From assembly GCF_001888165.1 (NCBI RefSeq), contig NZ_CP015455.1:1854001-1918000 (forward strand): a stretch of 64,000 nucleotides of DNA, read 5' to 3'. Origin of the DNA: Syntrophotalea acetylenica. Its GTDB lineage: Bacteria > Desulfobacterota > Desulfuromonadia > Desulfuromonadales > Syntrophotaleaceae. A program made the translations under genes and the position numbers. Position 1 is the first letter of the stretch; every line of letters starts with the position of its first letter. Below, in pieces: positions 9,300-19,205 of this stretch. Below the pieces are notes generated by a model. The model was not told where the DNA came from. It did no database searches and saw nothing but the letters and a program-made list of their open reading frames with translations.

Positions 9300-10049
9300 T
9301 CATTCTTTGTGCGGGCCTCCCAAAAACGGCCGGACAAGATCCACCGGAAACGGGAAAACTACCGTCGAACTGTTCTCCGTGGCGATTTCGGTCAGGGTCT
9401 GAAGATAACGCAACTGCAGGGCGCCCGGCTGGGAAGAGATAATGCCGGCCGCATCGGTGAGCTTCTGTGCCGCCTGAAATTCCCCTTCGGCATGAATGAC
9501 CTTGGAACGCCGCTCGCGTTCGGCCTCGGCCTGACGGGCCATGGCCCGCTGCATCTCCACCGGCAGATCGACATGCTTGATCTCGACATTGGAAACCTTC
9601 ACCCCCCAGGGATCGGTCTGACGATCGAGGATTTCCTGCAGATGCCGGTTGATATTCTCGCGATGCGCCAGCAGTTCGTCCAGTTCGGACTGCCCCAGCA
9701 CACTGCGCAGGGAAGTCTGCGCCAGCTGACTGGTCGCGTAAAGGTAGTTTTCCACCTCGATGATCGATTTTTCCGGGCTGACCACCCGGAAATAAAGCAC
9801 CGCGTTGACCTTGACGGAGACGTTGTCCTTGGTGATGACGTCCTGCGGTGCGACATCCATGGCCACAGTGCGCAGGCTGATTTTCATCAGGCGGTCAACC
9901 ACCGGAATGATGAGTCGCAGTCCCGGCCCTTTGACTCCGGCAAAACGTCCCAGACGAAACACCACGCCACGTTCGTATTCGTAAATCACTTTCACGGCAC
10001 TGGAAAGGATCAGGACCAGAAAAACCAGGACTATGACGGGATAGATCAT
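9300..10049 (-). CDS. Slipin/stomatin-like SPFH membrane protein
   Basis: 249 residues with one N-terminal membrane segment ([15 protein letters not shown]), then a Band 7 domain beginning [16 protein letters not shown] and including [22 protein letters not shown] helical C-terminal part rich in Q, A, E and R follows ([18 protein letters not shown]). Such proteins form membrane microdomain scaffolds. AAGGAG precedes the ATG. Its start overlaps the stop of the NfeD gene by four bases, the usual pairing in which the NfeD protease cuts the stomatin partner. This pairing is established for the families and inferred here. Confidence 0.92.
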   Translation of the reverse strand: MIYPVIVLVFLVLILSSAVKVIYEYERGVVFRLGRFAGVKGPGLRLIIPVVDRLMKISLRTVAMDVAPQDVITKDNVSVKVNAVLYFRVVSPEKSIIEVENYLYATSQLAQTSLRSVLGQSELDELLAHRENINRHLQEILDRQTDPWGVKVSNVEIKHVDLPVEMQRAMARQAEAERERRSKVIHAEGEFQAAQKLTDAAGIISSQPGALQLRYLQTLTEIATENSSTVVFPFPVDLVRPFLGGPHKE

Positions 10050-11452
10050 GGGATATTCTCCTTGTCGGAACCTGACATTGGGTGTGTATTCACCACGGTG
10101 TGAACCGGTTTCGGACGCCGCACTTCCAGGCGCAGGCCCTGCGCCATTCGCACCACCTCGACGGTCTCACCGGCGGGAATCGGCTCGTCGGCGTAGGCGG
10201 ACCAGTATTCGCCACGCACGAAAATCTGCCCATCTCGATATACTTCGGTAAGCGTCTCGCCGCGCAGACCGGCCATGCCCTCCTGCCCGGACACAACACG
10301 CCGCCGTTGGGCGCGGACGACAAACCAGGCCACCAGCAGACAGAACCCGGCCGTCACCACTGCCGTCCCGGCGATAACCGCCCTGGAAAGCCGCATAAAG
10401 GGTTCGGTATGTTCAAACAACATCAGTGAGCCGAAGGTCATGCTGATCAGGCCTCCGACGGTAAGCATGCCGAACGAGGTCACTTTCACCTCCAGAACAA
10501 ACAGTACCAGAGCCAGTACAATCAGCAGCATGCCGACATAATTGACCGGCAGGGTCTGAAAGGCAAACAGCGCCAGCAGTAACGCCATGGCGCCGACGGC
10601 GCCGGGCAGCACCACCCCGGGTTGACTGATTTCGAAAAAAATGCCGAGCAAACCGAGCAGGAGCAGCATATAGGCCACATTCGGGTCGCTTATGGTATTA
10701 AGAATCTTCTGCCGCCAGTCCATGCCGGAAAACTTTACCGTGGCATCCTGGCAGACCAGCTGACGAATCTCATCACCGCGACGGTACGTGCGCCCATGCA
10801 GCATCCGCAGCAGTTCCGTACGGTTCTCGGCCACCAGATCGACAACCTGACGCTGCAACGCCTCATGGGCCGCGATGGAAACGCTATCACGCACCATCTT
10901 CTCCGCCCATACCGGGTTGCGACCCCGGCGCATTGCCAGACTGCGTGCATAGGCGGCCGCATCTTCCACGACCTTTCCCATCAACACATCGTCACCATTG
11001 TCCCGTCCGCCGCCGATGGATACCGGGTGAGCCGCACCGATGTTGGTACCCGGCGCCATACCGGCAAAGTCGGCGGCCAGGGTTATCAGCGCGCCGGCTG
11101 AAGCGGCGCGTGCACCGGCGGGGCCAACAAACACCACCACCGGCACCTGCGAACCGAGCACCGCCTTGACGATCTGGCGCATAGCAAGGTCCAGGCCTCC
11201 AGGCGTGTCGAGCTCCAGAAGAAAAGCCGCGGGCTTTTCACGGTTGACGCGATCGAGTTGCTCCGTTACAAATGCAGCAACGGCGGGGTTGATGGTCCCC
11301 GAGATGCGCACTGCCTCGACCACCGGAGCAGACACCGGCACCTCGGCCGCATCTGACCGGGAACCAGGCATGCCAACCAGCATAAACAGCAGCGGGACCA
11401 GCATCCAGACAGGCGATACAAAGATTCTGTGAGCGCCCCATGCGTCAATCAT
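10046..11452 (-). CDS. NfeD-family membrane serine protease (ClpP-like)
   Basis: About 468 residues. A signal or anchor segment is followed by a ClpP-class protease domain: [16 protein letters not shown], then [16 protein letters not shown] with the likely nucleophile serine, and GAAHPVS. Next come five or so membrane segments ([17 protein letters not shown] onward) and a C-terminal OB-fold NfeD domain ([23 protein letters not shown]). This is the long NfeD1b type, normally linked to a slipin. I prefer the ATG at 11452, with GGGGTGGTG upstream. An in-frame GTG at 11497 would add 15 residues. The downstream slipin overlaps by ATGA. Confidence 0.92.
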   Translation of the reverse strand: MIDAWGAHRIFVSPVWMLVPLLFMLVGMPGSRSDAAEVPVSAPVVEAVRISGTINPAVAAFVTEQLDRVNREKPAAFLLELDTPGGLDLAMRQIVKAVLGSQVPVVVFVGPAGARAASAGALITLAADFAGMAPGTNIGAAHPVSIGGGRDNGDDVLMGKVVEDAAAYARSLAMRRGRNPVWAEKMVRDSVSIAAHEALQRQVVDLVAENRTELLRMLHGRTYRRGDEIRQLVCQDATVKFSGMDWRQKILNTISDPNVAYMLLLLGLLGIFFEISQPGVVLPGAVGAMALLLALFAFQTLPVNYVGMLLIVLALVLFVLEVKVTSFGMLTVGGLISMTFGSLMLFEHTEPFMRLSRAVIAGTAVVTAGFCLLVAWFVVRAQRRRVVSGQEGMAGLRGETLTEVYRDGQIFVRGEYWSAYADEPIPAGETVEVVRMAQGLRLEVRRPKPVHTVVNTHPMSGSDKENIP

Positions 11453-11580
11453 TTGAATCACCACCCCATCAATGCGCCAATTTTTTAACGCAAACACTTG
11501 CCTGAGCCTTCAGGACATGGTAGCTTCCTAGCATAGCGTCAATCGGATGACAAAGCCACCTTTTTTTCACAGGTTACGCC

Positions 11581-12963
11581 ATGAAAAACATATCACAGAT
11601 TCTGGTTATCGAAGACGAAGCCGCCAACCGGGAAGCCATCGCCCTGCTGTTGAGCAGCGCCGGCTACCAGGTGACCACCGCCGAAACCGGCGAAAAAGCC
11701 CTTGAGATTCTGGCCAAAACGCCTTTCGAGGTCATCCTCACCGATCTTTTTCTGCCCGGCGTCAGCGGCATCGAGATCCTGAAGCGCGTCAAGGAGCAGT
11801 GGCCCTTCACCAATGTCATACTGATCACCGGCAAAGGTTCAGCAGAGTCGGCGGTCGAAGCCATGAAAGAAGGGGCCTTTGACTATATTACCAAACCTCT
11901 GCACTTCGAAAAGCTGCAGGTTATCATTGCCAAAGCCCTGGAAAAAAGCCGGCTCATCGCGGAGAACCTGTACCTTCGTCAGCAACTGCGAGGCAAATAC
12001 CGCTTCGACAACATTATCGGCAACAGCCTTGCAATGCAGCATGTCTTCTCCCGCATGGAAAAGGTTCTGCACACCGATTCGACGATTCTGATTCTCGGGG
12101 AATCGGGTACCGGCAAGGAACTGGTCGCCAAAGCCATCCACTACAATGGCCACCGAAAGGAAAAACCGTTTGTGGCCATCAACTGCGGCGCCATCCCCGC
12201 GGAGCTACTGGAAAGCGAGTTGTTCGGCCATGTTCGCGGGGCCTTTACCGGTGCGGTGGCGGATAAGACAGGGAAATTCCAGCAGGCCCATCAGGGAACC
12301 GTGTTCCTGGATGAAATCGGTACCATGCCGCTGCACCTGCAGATGAAGATGCTGCGCGTGCTGCAGGAACAGGAAGTGGAAAAAGTCGGATCATCAAAGA
12401 AAATAAAGCTGGACGTAAGGGTCATCTCCGCAACCAACGCCAACCTGGAACAAGAAGTCGAACGGGGTCGCTTCCGCGCCGACCTCTACTACCGGCTCAA
12501 TGTTATCCCCATAACGCTGCCGGCCCTGAGGGAAAGACGCGAGGATATTGCCTTGCTGGCTCGTTATTTTCTGCAGAAAACCTGCAATGAACTGAACCGG
12601 CCGCTACTGTCCATCACGCCCGGAGCCATGTCCTGCCTGGAAAACTACCACTGGCCGGGAAATGTGCGCGAACTCGAGAATGTCATAGAACGCACCGTCA
12701 CCCTCACCGAAGGATTGGCCATCGGCAAAAGCGATCTGCCGGCCAATATCAGCGGCAGCAGCTGCGAGGACGAAGAACCTCAGATTTCCTGCCCCCGGCT
12801 GACCGAAGCGGGGCTGGATATGCCCGAGATCATCGCCAACATCGAACGTTGCCTGATCCGCTCCGCCATGGACCTGAGCCAGGGGGTCAAGGCCCGCGCC
12901 GCGGAACTGCTCAACATCAAACGCACCACCCTGGTTGAAAAAATCAAGCGACTGAATCTCTGA
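11581..12963 (+). CDS. Sigma-54-dependent response regulator (NtrC/AtoC type)
   Basis: 460 residues in three parts. The receiver has phospho-acceptor D55 (VILTDLFLPG) and K105. The AAA+ domain has GESGTGKE (174-181), the sigma-54 contact loop GAFTGA (221-226) and Walker B FLDEIG. A Fis-type helix-turn-helix closes the protein (GVKARAAELLNIKRTTLVEKIKRLN). All key residues for phosphorylation, ATP hydrolysis and sigma-54 activation are present. No histidine kinase is adjacent, so its partner is unknown. It is divergent from nfeD across about 130 bases and may act on that operon, which is inference from position only. Confidence 0.93.
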   Translation: MKNISQILVIEDEAANREAIALLLSSAGYQVTTAETGEKALEILAKTPFEVILTDLFLPGVSGIEILKRVKEQWPFTNVILITGKGSAESAVEAMKEGAFDYITKPLHFEKLQVIIAKALEKSRLIAENLYLRQQLRGKYRFDNIIGNSLAMQHVFSRMEKVLHTDSTILILGESGTGKELVAKAIHYNGHRKEKPFVAINCGAIPAELLESELFGHVRGAFTGAVADKTGKFQQAHQGTVFLDEIGTMPLHLQMKMLRVLQEQEVEKVGSSKKIKLDVRVISATNANLEQEVERGRFRADLYYRLNVIPITLPALRERREDIALLARYFLQKTCNELNRPLLSITPGAMSCLENYHWPGNVRELENVIERTVTLTEGLAIGKSDLPANISGSSCEDEEPQISCPRLTEAGLDMPEIIANIERCLIRSAMDLSQGVKARAAELLNIKRTTLVEKIKRLNL

Positions 12964-13199
12964 GCCCGGATCCGGCGCTTTCCGACCTGGGCGCTGCCGC
13001 TCCAGATGTAGGGCATGACAGCGGCGGCAATCAGCTGCACCCGGGGATTGAAGGCCCCGGAAGATAAAACGGCAACAGAACTGGCGGCGGGGAAGAGATC
13101 GGAATCATGCTTTTGTAACCGGCGGGAAATTGCGGCATACGGCATGGCGCCGGCCAATGTCTTTGGCCTGTAGGAACCTTAGCGCAAAAGATGCGAAGC

Positions 13200-14405
13200 T
13201 TATAAAATGCGCAGGGACTCGTCGGACAGGGTCAGGGATTCGAGGCCGTCGCGGGTCACCACAAAGGTATTTTCGATGCCAACCGCGCCCAGCCCCGGAA
13301 AAACCGCCTTCGGCTCAAAGGCGAAGGTCATGTTTTCTTCCAGCCGCTGGTCGTGCATATTGCGGGCGATAAAAGGATATTCATCGATTTCAAGCCCGAT
13401 GCCATGACCGATAAAGGACACCTGGTTACCCACGGTCCCCATGAAGTGCTCCGCGTACCCAAGATCGGTGGCCAGGCGGCAACACTCATCGTACAAACAG
13501 CCCCACGTCGCACCGGGGCGGGCGGTTTCAACCAGCAAGGCCTGTATTTGACACATGGCATCGTAAGCCCTGCACAGCTTTTTATCAAGGTGACCCAGAG
13601 CAAAGGTGCGGGTCTGATCCGCATAATACCCCGCCCCGTAGCCAATCAGATCCACCGTTACCGGCACGCCAGCGGTCAAAGGCTTTCCGCTGGGACCGAA
13701 ACCGATGGCCGGGTGCAGCCCCACGCCTCCCAGCGGAGTGTTGCGAAAGGACGGCACGGCGCCGTTGTCGCCGATCAGGACCATGCCCATGGCGACTTCG
13801 CCGTTAAAAGCACGCATGCGCGCATAGCCGGGGTGCCCGAGGCTGCGCGCCCTCCCCTCCAGAGCAACGGCCAGTTCGAGATCGGTAAGCCCCTCACATG
13901 CCAGGTGCAGCGCCAGTCGCCAGACTTCGTCGAGACCGATGGCGGCCCGCCGCATTTGCTGCAATTCCCAGGCAGACTTTATCGCCCGCGTCCGGCGGAT
14001 CAGCGGCGAAACATCTTGGATATGGGGGTTTCCCAGAGCCGCGTCCAGCTGCCGGTACAAAGCCACCGGCAACACATCGAGTTCCAGACCGATCCGCCGA
14101 CCGGGAGGCAAGCCGAAGTCTTGAAGGATACCGGATAGTTCCCGGAAGGAACCAAAAGTGATGATACGCGAAAGGCAGGATTCGCGGCGAGCCCGAGCGG
14201 CATCCCGTCGTACCAGATAAACCGGTTCGCCCGCCGCGGGGATGTAGAGCAGTCCGCTCTGAAGCGTTCCGGTAAAATAATAAAGATCGGCATTCTGCAT
14301 GACCACCCCGGCATCGAGGCCGGCCACGGCCATGCGCCGCTGCAGAGCGCCAAGTCGCGCCTCAAGCTCGGTGCATGGCACGTTCGCTTCGAATTCGCCG
14401 CCCAC
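13200..14405 (-). CDS. M24-family aminopeptidase P-like peptidase
   Basis: 401 residues with an N-terminal creatinase-like domain (MQNADLYYFTGTLQSG) and a pita-bread peptidase domain. Metal ligands are visible in order: YYADQTRTFALG (two D), FIGHGIGLEIDEYP (H), MTFAFEPK (E) and GIENTFVV (E). Members remove N-terminal residues before proline or cleave Xaa-Pro dipeptides. The start is a GTG eight bases after the stop of the acyl-CoA synthetase gene, so the two are probably cotranscribed, although no functional link is obvious. Confidence 0.87.
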   Translation of the reverse strand: MGGEFEANVPCTELEARLGALQRRMAVAGLDAGVVMQNADLYYFTGTLQSGLLYIPAAGEPVYLVRRDAARARRESCLSRIITFGSFRELSGILQDFGLPPGRRIGLELDVLPVALYRQLDAALGNPHIQDVSPLIRRTRAIKSAWELQQMRRAAIGLDEVWRLALHLACEGLTDLELAVALEGRARSLGHPGYARMRAFNGEVAMGMVLIGDNGAVPSFRNTPLGGVGLHPAIGFGPSGKPLTAGVPVTVDLIGYGAGYYADQTRTFALGHLDKKLCRAYDAMCQIQALLVETARPGATWGCLYDECCRLATDLGYAEHFMGTVGNQVSFIGHGIGLEIDEYPFIARNMHDQRLEENMTFAFEPKAVFPGLGAVGIENTFVVTRDGLESLTLSDESLRIL

Positions 14406-14413
14406 GGTCGCGC

Positions 14414-16078
14414 CTAGGCCGTTTCCACCGAATTGGCAGCCTCGAGGTTCAGCTCCTTGATGGCCATCTCCCGCAGCTTGAATTTCTGAATCTTGCCGCT
14501 GGCGGTCATGGGAAACTCATCAACAAATTTGACATAGCGCGGCACCTTGTAATTGGCAATGCTGCCCCGGCAGAAATCCTGGATTTCCTCTGCCGTCGCC
14601 ACCGTATCTTCCTTGAGCTTGATGGCCGCCATGACCTGTTCGCCATACTTGATATCCGGCACGCCGTACACCTGAACATCGGCAACTTTCGGATGGGAAT
14701 ACAGAAACTCCTCGATCTCACGGGGATAAATATTTTCCCCGCCGCGGATAATCATGTTCTTGATGCGTCCCGTGATCTTGCAATAGCCATTTTCATCCAT
14801 AACCGCCAGGTCGCCCGTATGCAGCCAGCCCTCGCCATCAATTACCCGCGCGGTTTCCTCAGGCATCTTGTAATAGCCCTTCATGACCAGATAACCGCGG
14901 GTGCAGAGTTCTCCCTGGCGGCCGGGAGGCAGGGTCTGGCCATTCTCGATGTCGACGATCTTGACTTCGACATCCGGCAGCGCCCGCCCGACGGTAGCAA
15001 CCCGCAACTCGATGGGGTCGTCGGTGCGGGTCTGGGTGATGACCGGCGAAGACTCGGTCTGACCGTAGGCAATTGTAATTTCGGTCAGGTTCATGTCGCG
15101 AATGACGCGCTTCATGACCTCGATGGGACAGGGCGACCCGGCCATGATGCCAGAACGAAGACTGGTCAGATCGTAACGACCGAAATTGGGATGATCGAGT
15201 TCAGCGATGAACATGGTCGGCACGCCATGCACCGCCGTGCAGCGCTCGGCCTCGATGGTCCGCAAAACCACCTCCGCACTGAAGGTCTCGACCGGCACCA
15301 TGGTGCTGCCATGGGTTACGCAGGCCAGCACCGCGAGGACGCAGCCGAAACAGTGAAAAAACGGCACGGGGATGCACAGCCGGTCCTTTTCGGTGAACCG
15401 CATGCATTCACCGATATTGAAACCGTTGTTGACGATATTGTGGTGCGTCAGCATCACCCCTTTGGGAAACCCCGTGGTGCCGGATGTGTACTGCATATTG
15501 ATGACTTCATGCTCATCCAGGCTGGAGGCAATTGCAGCCAGCTGCGCATCCTCGATATCCCGACCGAGGGATTCCATCTCGCTCCAGCAGCGCATGCCTG
15601 GAAACTGCCGGTCCCCCAAAAACACGACATGCTTCAGAAACGGCAGCCGCTCGGAACAGAGCTGTCCCGGCCCGGCATCGCGCAGCTCCGGCACCACACT
15701 GTAGAGGGTTTCAACATAATCGGTATCCTTGAATCCCGAAACCAGAAACAAGGTGGTGGCATCCGACTGTTTCAGCACGTACTCGAGCTCCACGGACTTG
15801 TAATTGGTGTTAACCGTTACCAGGACAGCGCCAATCTTGGCGGTGGCGAACTGCAGAACAACCCACTGCGGCACATTGGTGGCCCAGATGGCGACATGGT
15901 CGCCTTTGCGAACGCCCAACGCCAGCAGGCCTTTGGCCACCCGCTCACAAAGAGCGTTGAATTCCAGATAGGAGTAGCGCAGTCCCTGATCCGCGTAAAC
16001 CAGGGCATCGTTGTCCGGAAACCGGTTGGCGATGTCGTCCAGCAGTTGCCCCATGGTGAAATGCAGCCTGTTGCTCAT
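14414..16078 (-). CDS. AMP-forming acyl-CoA synthetase
   Basis: 554-residue adenylate-forming enzyme that activates a carboxylic acid with ATP and CoA. Motifs: P-loop [16 protein letters not shown], adenine-binding [10 protein letters not shown], hinge segment [16 protein letters not shown], and the C-terminal catalytic lysine in [12 protein letters not shown]. Overall it resembles medium- or long-chain fatty acyl-CoA ligases; the exact acid is not determined. The start at 16078 ([13 protein letters not shown]) is chosen because AGGAAGG lies at suitable distance. The longer in-frame extension to 16183 has no family resemblance. The M24 peptidase follows after eight bases. Confidence 0.92.
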   Translation of the reverse strand: MSNRLHFTMGQLLDDIANRFPDNDALVYADQGLRYSYLEFNALCERVAKGLLALGVRKGDHVAIWATNVPQWVVLQFATAKIGAVLVTVNTNYKSVELEYVLKQSDATTLFLVSGFKDTDYVETLYSVVPELRDAGPGQLCSERLPFLKHVVFLGDRQFPGMRCWSEMESLGRDIEDAQLAAIASSLDEHEVINMQYTSGTTGFPKGVMLTHHNIVNNGFNIGECMRFTEKDRLCIPVPFFHCFGCVLAVLACVTHGSTMVPVETFSAEVVLRTIEAERCTAVHGVPTMFIAELDHPNFGRYDLTSLRSGIMAGSPCPIEVMKRVIRDMNLTEITIAYGQTESSPVITQTRTDDPIELRVATVGRALPDVEVKIVDIENGQTLPPGRQGELCTRGYLVMKGYYKMPEETARVIDGEGWLHTGDLAVMDENGYCKITGRIKNMIIRGGENIYPREIEEFLYSHPKVADVQVYGVPDIKYGEQVMAAIKLKEDTVATAEEIQDFCRGSIANYKVPRYVKFVDEFPMTASGKIQKFKLREMAIKELNLEAANSVETA

Positions 16079-16364
16079 ATCGAAATACCTTCCTTCGTGC
16101 TTAAAATGCCCTGCGAAATATGCCGGGCCGGGATACACCCACGAAAATAAAACATTGTATCCATTGGGCGAGTTGAATACCACAAAGCCATGATATGGTC
16201 AAACGCTAATCCATGGCACCGACCCTCAGCGTCACCTTGCCGCCCCCCGCCGGGTAGCAACCAGCGGCCCGATAGACAATCTGGCCGAGTTCCGCGAAAT
16301 AGTGGCGGTCAGGCCCGTTCGGCAGCCACCCTCCTCATGCCGCGCCGCTCTGCCAGCGACAAGA

Positions 16365-17066
16365 TCAGCGAAAACGTACCTTGCGTACCCCTTCCAGGTT
16401 GGCAATATCCTCAACAAGCGTACTGGACCTCATGGGCCCGATGCGCACGACCACATAATCGTAACGCACCTCCCCTGCTTGCTTGTCCTTTTCCACGGCG
16501 ACATCGACACGTCGCAGTCCCTGGGCATCGAGGCAGGCTTCCACCAGAGTGCCGACCGATGGATTGGCGTCGCAATATACCGTCAGGGTGGCGTAGGAAT
16601 CCTTGGCCATGGATTCCTCCACGCGTTTGAGGAACATCAGGGCGCCCACGGCCATGCCGGTCACGGCCAGCGCCGGCACATACAATCCCGTGCCCACGGC
16701 CATGCCTATCCCCGCAGCAACCCATAAGCAAGCCGCGGTGGTCAAGCCGCGAATCGCCGACCCGTCCTTGATAATGGCACCGGCACCGAGAAAACCGATG
16801 CCGGTCACGATCTGGGCCGCGATCCGGCCCGGATCGATGCGCATAGCCGCACCGCTGGTGAGTCCGTGATACTTCACGAAAAAAAATTCCGAGACCAGCA
16901 TCATCAGGCAGGCCCCAAGGGCAACCAGCAGATGGGTGCGGAATCCGGCCGGACGGCCGTGAATTTCCCGCTCGAAACCGAGCATGCCCCCGAGCAGTGC
17001 CGCGAGCAGCAAACGGCCCATAAGGGAAAAATCGTAGTTCAGAAGTCCGGGATCGATGGTATTCAT
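16365..17066 (-). CDS. MgtC/SapB-family membrane protein
   Basis: 233 residues. Four or five hydrophobic helices include the family signature LLLAALLGGMLGFEREIHGRPAGFRTHLLVALGA (conserved ER and RPAGFRTH) and GIGFLGAGAIIKDGSAIRGLTTAA. A C-terminal cytoplasmic ACT-like domain follows (LTVYCDANPSVGTLVEAC onward). MgtC proteins affect magnesium limitation growth and, in pathogens, ATP synthase activity. The gene starts ten bases after the mogA stop, so it is likely read through from the MOSC-mogA pair. Confidence 0.9.
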   Translation of the reverse strand: MNTIDPGLLNYDFSLMGRLLLAALLGGMLGFEREIHGRPAGFRTHLLVALGACLMMLVSEFFFVKYHGLTSGAAMRIDPGRIAAQIVTGIGFLGAGAIIKDGSAIRGLTTAACLWVAAGIGMAVGTGLYVPALAVTGMAVGALMFLKRVEESMAKDSYATLTVYCDANPSVGTLVEACLDAQGLRRVDVAVEKDKQAGEVRYDYVVVRIGPMRSSTLVEDIANLEGVRKVRFR

Positions 17067-17076
17067 GCCGGTTTTT

Positions 17077-17574
17077 TCATCGCGCGCAGTCGGTGGGGTC
17101 GCCTTTGAGCTTCTTCAATCCATGCGTCAGCGCCGGAAGCACCACTTCCAGGTTTTCACGCACGCCTTTGGGGCTTCCGGGCAGATTGATAATTATGGAC
17201 TGGCGGCGCACACCCGCACGAGCGCGGGACAGCATGGCGTGCGGCGTCTTTTTCATGCTCGCCGCACGCATGGCTTCGGCCATCCCGGGAATTTCCCAAT
17301 CAAGAACTCGGGCGGTAGCCTCCGGGGTGACATCCCGGGGGCTGAGGCCGGTGCCGCCGGTGGTCAAAACAAGATCCACGCCGTCACGATCCACCCAGTC
17401 GACAAGGGTTTCCACGATTGTCTCCAGATCGTCGGGGATCACCCGGTAATGGGTAACTTCACCCACTGCAGCGATCATCTCGCGAATCACCTCTCCGCTG
17501 AGGTCCTCCCGCTCTCCCCGCGCCCCCTTGTCGGACAGGGTCAGAATGCCTATGGTAAAGGAGTATTCGGTCAT
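17077..17574 (-). CDS. mogA: Molybdopterin adenylyltransferase-like protein (MogA/MoaB)
   Basis: 165 residues of the MoCF-binding fold. Motifs: ILTLSDKGARGEREDLSG at the N terminus, DLVLTTGGTGLSPRDVTPEA in the middle and INLPGSPKGVRENL near the end. The family adenylates molybdopterin before molybdenum insertion. The start overlaps the stop of the upstream MOSC gene by ATGA, a pairing common in this lineage, which supports a role in molybdenum cofactor handling. MoaB and MogA are hard to tell apart by sequence alone. Confidence 0.88.
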   Translation of the reverse strand: MTEYSFTIGILTLSDKGARGEREDLSGEVIREMIAAVGEVTHYRVIPDDLETIVETLVDWVDRDGVDLVLTTGGTGLSPRDVTPEATARVLDWEIPGMAEAMRAASMKKTPHAMLSRARAGVRRQSIIINLPGSPKGVRENLEVVLPALTHGLKKLKGDPTDCAR

Positions 17575-18032
17575 GCAGGGTCCTTTCTGTCAACGGGCGG
17601 CAGAACCAGGATATCGTCCCCGGTTTTGACCGGGCCGCCCCTGAGTACCACGGCAAAGATGCCCTCCCTGGGCATGACGCAATCGCCGGCCTGATAATAG
17701 ATGGCACAACGGGTGTGACACACCTTGCCGATCTGTGAAACCTCGAGCAGCACCTCCGCACCAACCTGCAGGCGCGTACCGATGGGCAGGGAAAACAGTT
17801 CCAACCCCTCGGTGGTGAGATTTTCCGCAAAATCCCCGGGATGGACGTCAAGCCCTTTGGCCTGCATGGAGGCAATGCTTTCCATCGCCAGAAGGCTGAC
17901 CTGGCGATGCCAGTCGCCGCCGTGACCGTCGCCCTCCAGCCCGAAGCCTTCAATAAGGGTTCCGTGTCCCACATTTTTCTTGCGCGCGCCTTTTTCCGGA
18001 CTGACGCACACAGCTACAATCCTTCCTCTCAT
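17571..18032 (-). CDS. MOSC-domain protein
   Basis: 153 residues forming a single MOSC domain: HGTLIEGFGLEGDGHGGDWHRQVSLLA, then HPGDFAENLTTEGLEL, LPIGTRLQVGAEVLLEVSQIGKVCH and the conserved late cysteine CHTRCAIYYQAGDCVMPREG. MOSC domains bind sulfur carriers or the molybdenum cofactor. The start at 18032 (MRGRIVAVCVSPEKG) has AAGGAG upstream; the longer frame to 18146 is not supported. It overlaps mogA by four bases. Confidence 0.88.
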   Translation of the reverse strand: MRGRIVAVCVSPEKGARKKNVGHGTLIEGFGLEGDGHGGDWHRQVSLLAMESIASMQAKGLDVHPGDFAENLTTEGLELFSLPIGTRLQVGAEVLLEVSQIGKVCHTRCAIYYQAGDCVMPREGIFAVVLRGGPVKTGDDILVLPPVDRKDPA

Positions 18033-18171
18033 AAAGCCCTTCTCCTTGAAGACTACGGCCCACGGACGGCACCAATTCCATAGGTGGCGGGGCCTTGCGC
18101 GGGCGTTGTTCACGTCAGTTTGAAAAACACTGCCATCCTCCGGCAAAAACCGAAGAGGTCATCCACCCGAA

Positions 18172-19107
18172 TCAGCCCTGCCGGTTTTTGCTCATCAGCA
18201 TGCGCCGGGCATTGTTTGCAATCACGGGAGAAACCTCACGGCTTTTCACCAGGTTTTTGAGATCTTTTTCCGTCAGGGCCCCCATGAAACGCAGGGCATT
18301 GCCCATCGGCGTGCGTGGATGCATGATCAGGGCCAGCTTGATGGCATAATTTTTCGTCCATTCCCGATTCAGCAGGATAAGACGGATCAGCTCTTCGCTG
18401 CTCGACTTGTTGCGAGCTATGGCATTGACCTCACCTTCGGTAATCCGCGGATTTTTCAGAACCGCCGCCGACACCAGCCTGTTGGAATCATTGACCAGCA
18501 ACCCGCGCCATTCCTTGTCTCCGGTCAGGGCGGCCTTGATCTTGTCCGCGACGCCCATCTCCAGGGACATCTGATATTTGGAAAGATGCTCGGTGGCCTT
18601 CTGCGTTTCTTCCTCACCTGACTCCGTCTCAGCCCCGTCATGGTGTTCTTTGTCGGCCGTTTCCGATGCCTCGGATGGCGACGCACAGGCGTTGCCCTGC
18701 GTTGCCATGGAGCGCCGCGAGGCCAAGGACTCAAGAGGCCCGCGCAGATTCTCCGGCAGGTTGGGGTTGGTCAGCAGCAACGGTTCCAAGGCATGCCGGG
18801 CCGCGTAGCGCCTGGCCAGAAAACCGACCAGAAGCGGAGGCAGGGTGGCGTCTGCCGCCAATTCGCGCAGGCTCTGCACCGGAAATTTTTCCAAAGCCTG
18901 GCGTACCTCGCCGGCCAGGATCTGCGGTTGTTTCTGTTCAAAATAAATCAACAGGGTCAAGCGTTCGCTATCGGTCAGATCAAGCTGCCCCCGGATTGCC
19001 TGCAACTGTGCATCGGTGCCGCCCTGACCGTCTGCGATGCGGGCGACGCGGGACGAAACTTTAAGACGCAGACGCGGTGCGGTTTTTTGTGCTGTGACTT
19101 CGTTCAT
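18172..19107 (-). CDS. Conserved hypothetical helical-repeat protein
   Basis: 311 residues with no enzyme motif. The sequence is rich in short helices and leucine, with repeat-like units such as LLVNDSNRLVSAAVLKNPRITEGEVNAIARNKSSSEELIRLIL and a matching N-terminal block around LLTNPNLPENLRGPL. This resembles HEAT or leucine-rich-variant repeats. A middle stretch (about residues 145-175) is acidic and low in complexity (EASETADKEHHDGAETESGEEE). The start is set at MNEVTAQK; the frame further upstream has no sensible protein. It follows the EF-G-like gene by about 100 bases on the same strand. Function unknown. Confidence 0.75.
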   Translation of the reverse strand: MNEVTAQKTAPRLRLKVSSRVARIADGQGGTDAQLQAIRGQLDLTDSERLTLLIYFEQKQPQILAGEVRQALEKFPVQSLRELAADATLPPLLVGFLARRYAARHALEPLLLTNPNLPENLRGPLESLASRRSMATQGNACASPSEASETADKEHHDGAETESGEEETQKATEHLSKYQMSLEMGVADKIKAALTGDKEWRGLLVNDSNRLVSAAVLKNPRITEGEVNAIARNKSSSEELIRLILLNREWTKNYAIKLALIMHPRTPMGNALRFMGALTEKDLKNLVKSREVSPVIANNARRMLMSKNRQG

Positions 19108-19205
19108 AAGCCTTGTGGAACAACCAGCGGAAAGGCAAGGCCGCCGGCGGGTGGCGCACGCCGGCGGCCTTAATCGCGGTTTTGGCAATAAAATAAGGTT
19201 AGCGG

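Noticed and set aside
13041-13060. CCGGGG/CCCCGG inverted repeat as a terminator
   Set aside because: Only six base pairs with no T tract on either side.
14375-16150. Long open frame (591 codons) on the plus strand
   Set aside because: It lies antisense to the acyl-CoA synthetase and shows no motif or ribosome site.
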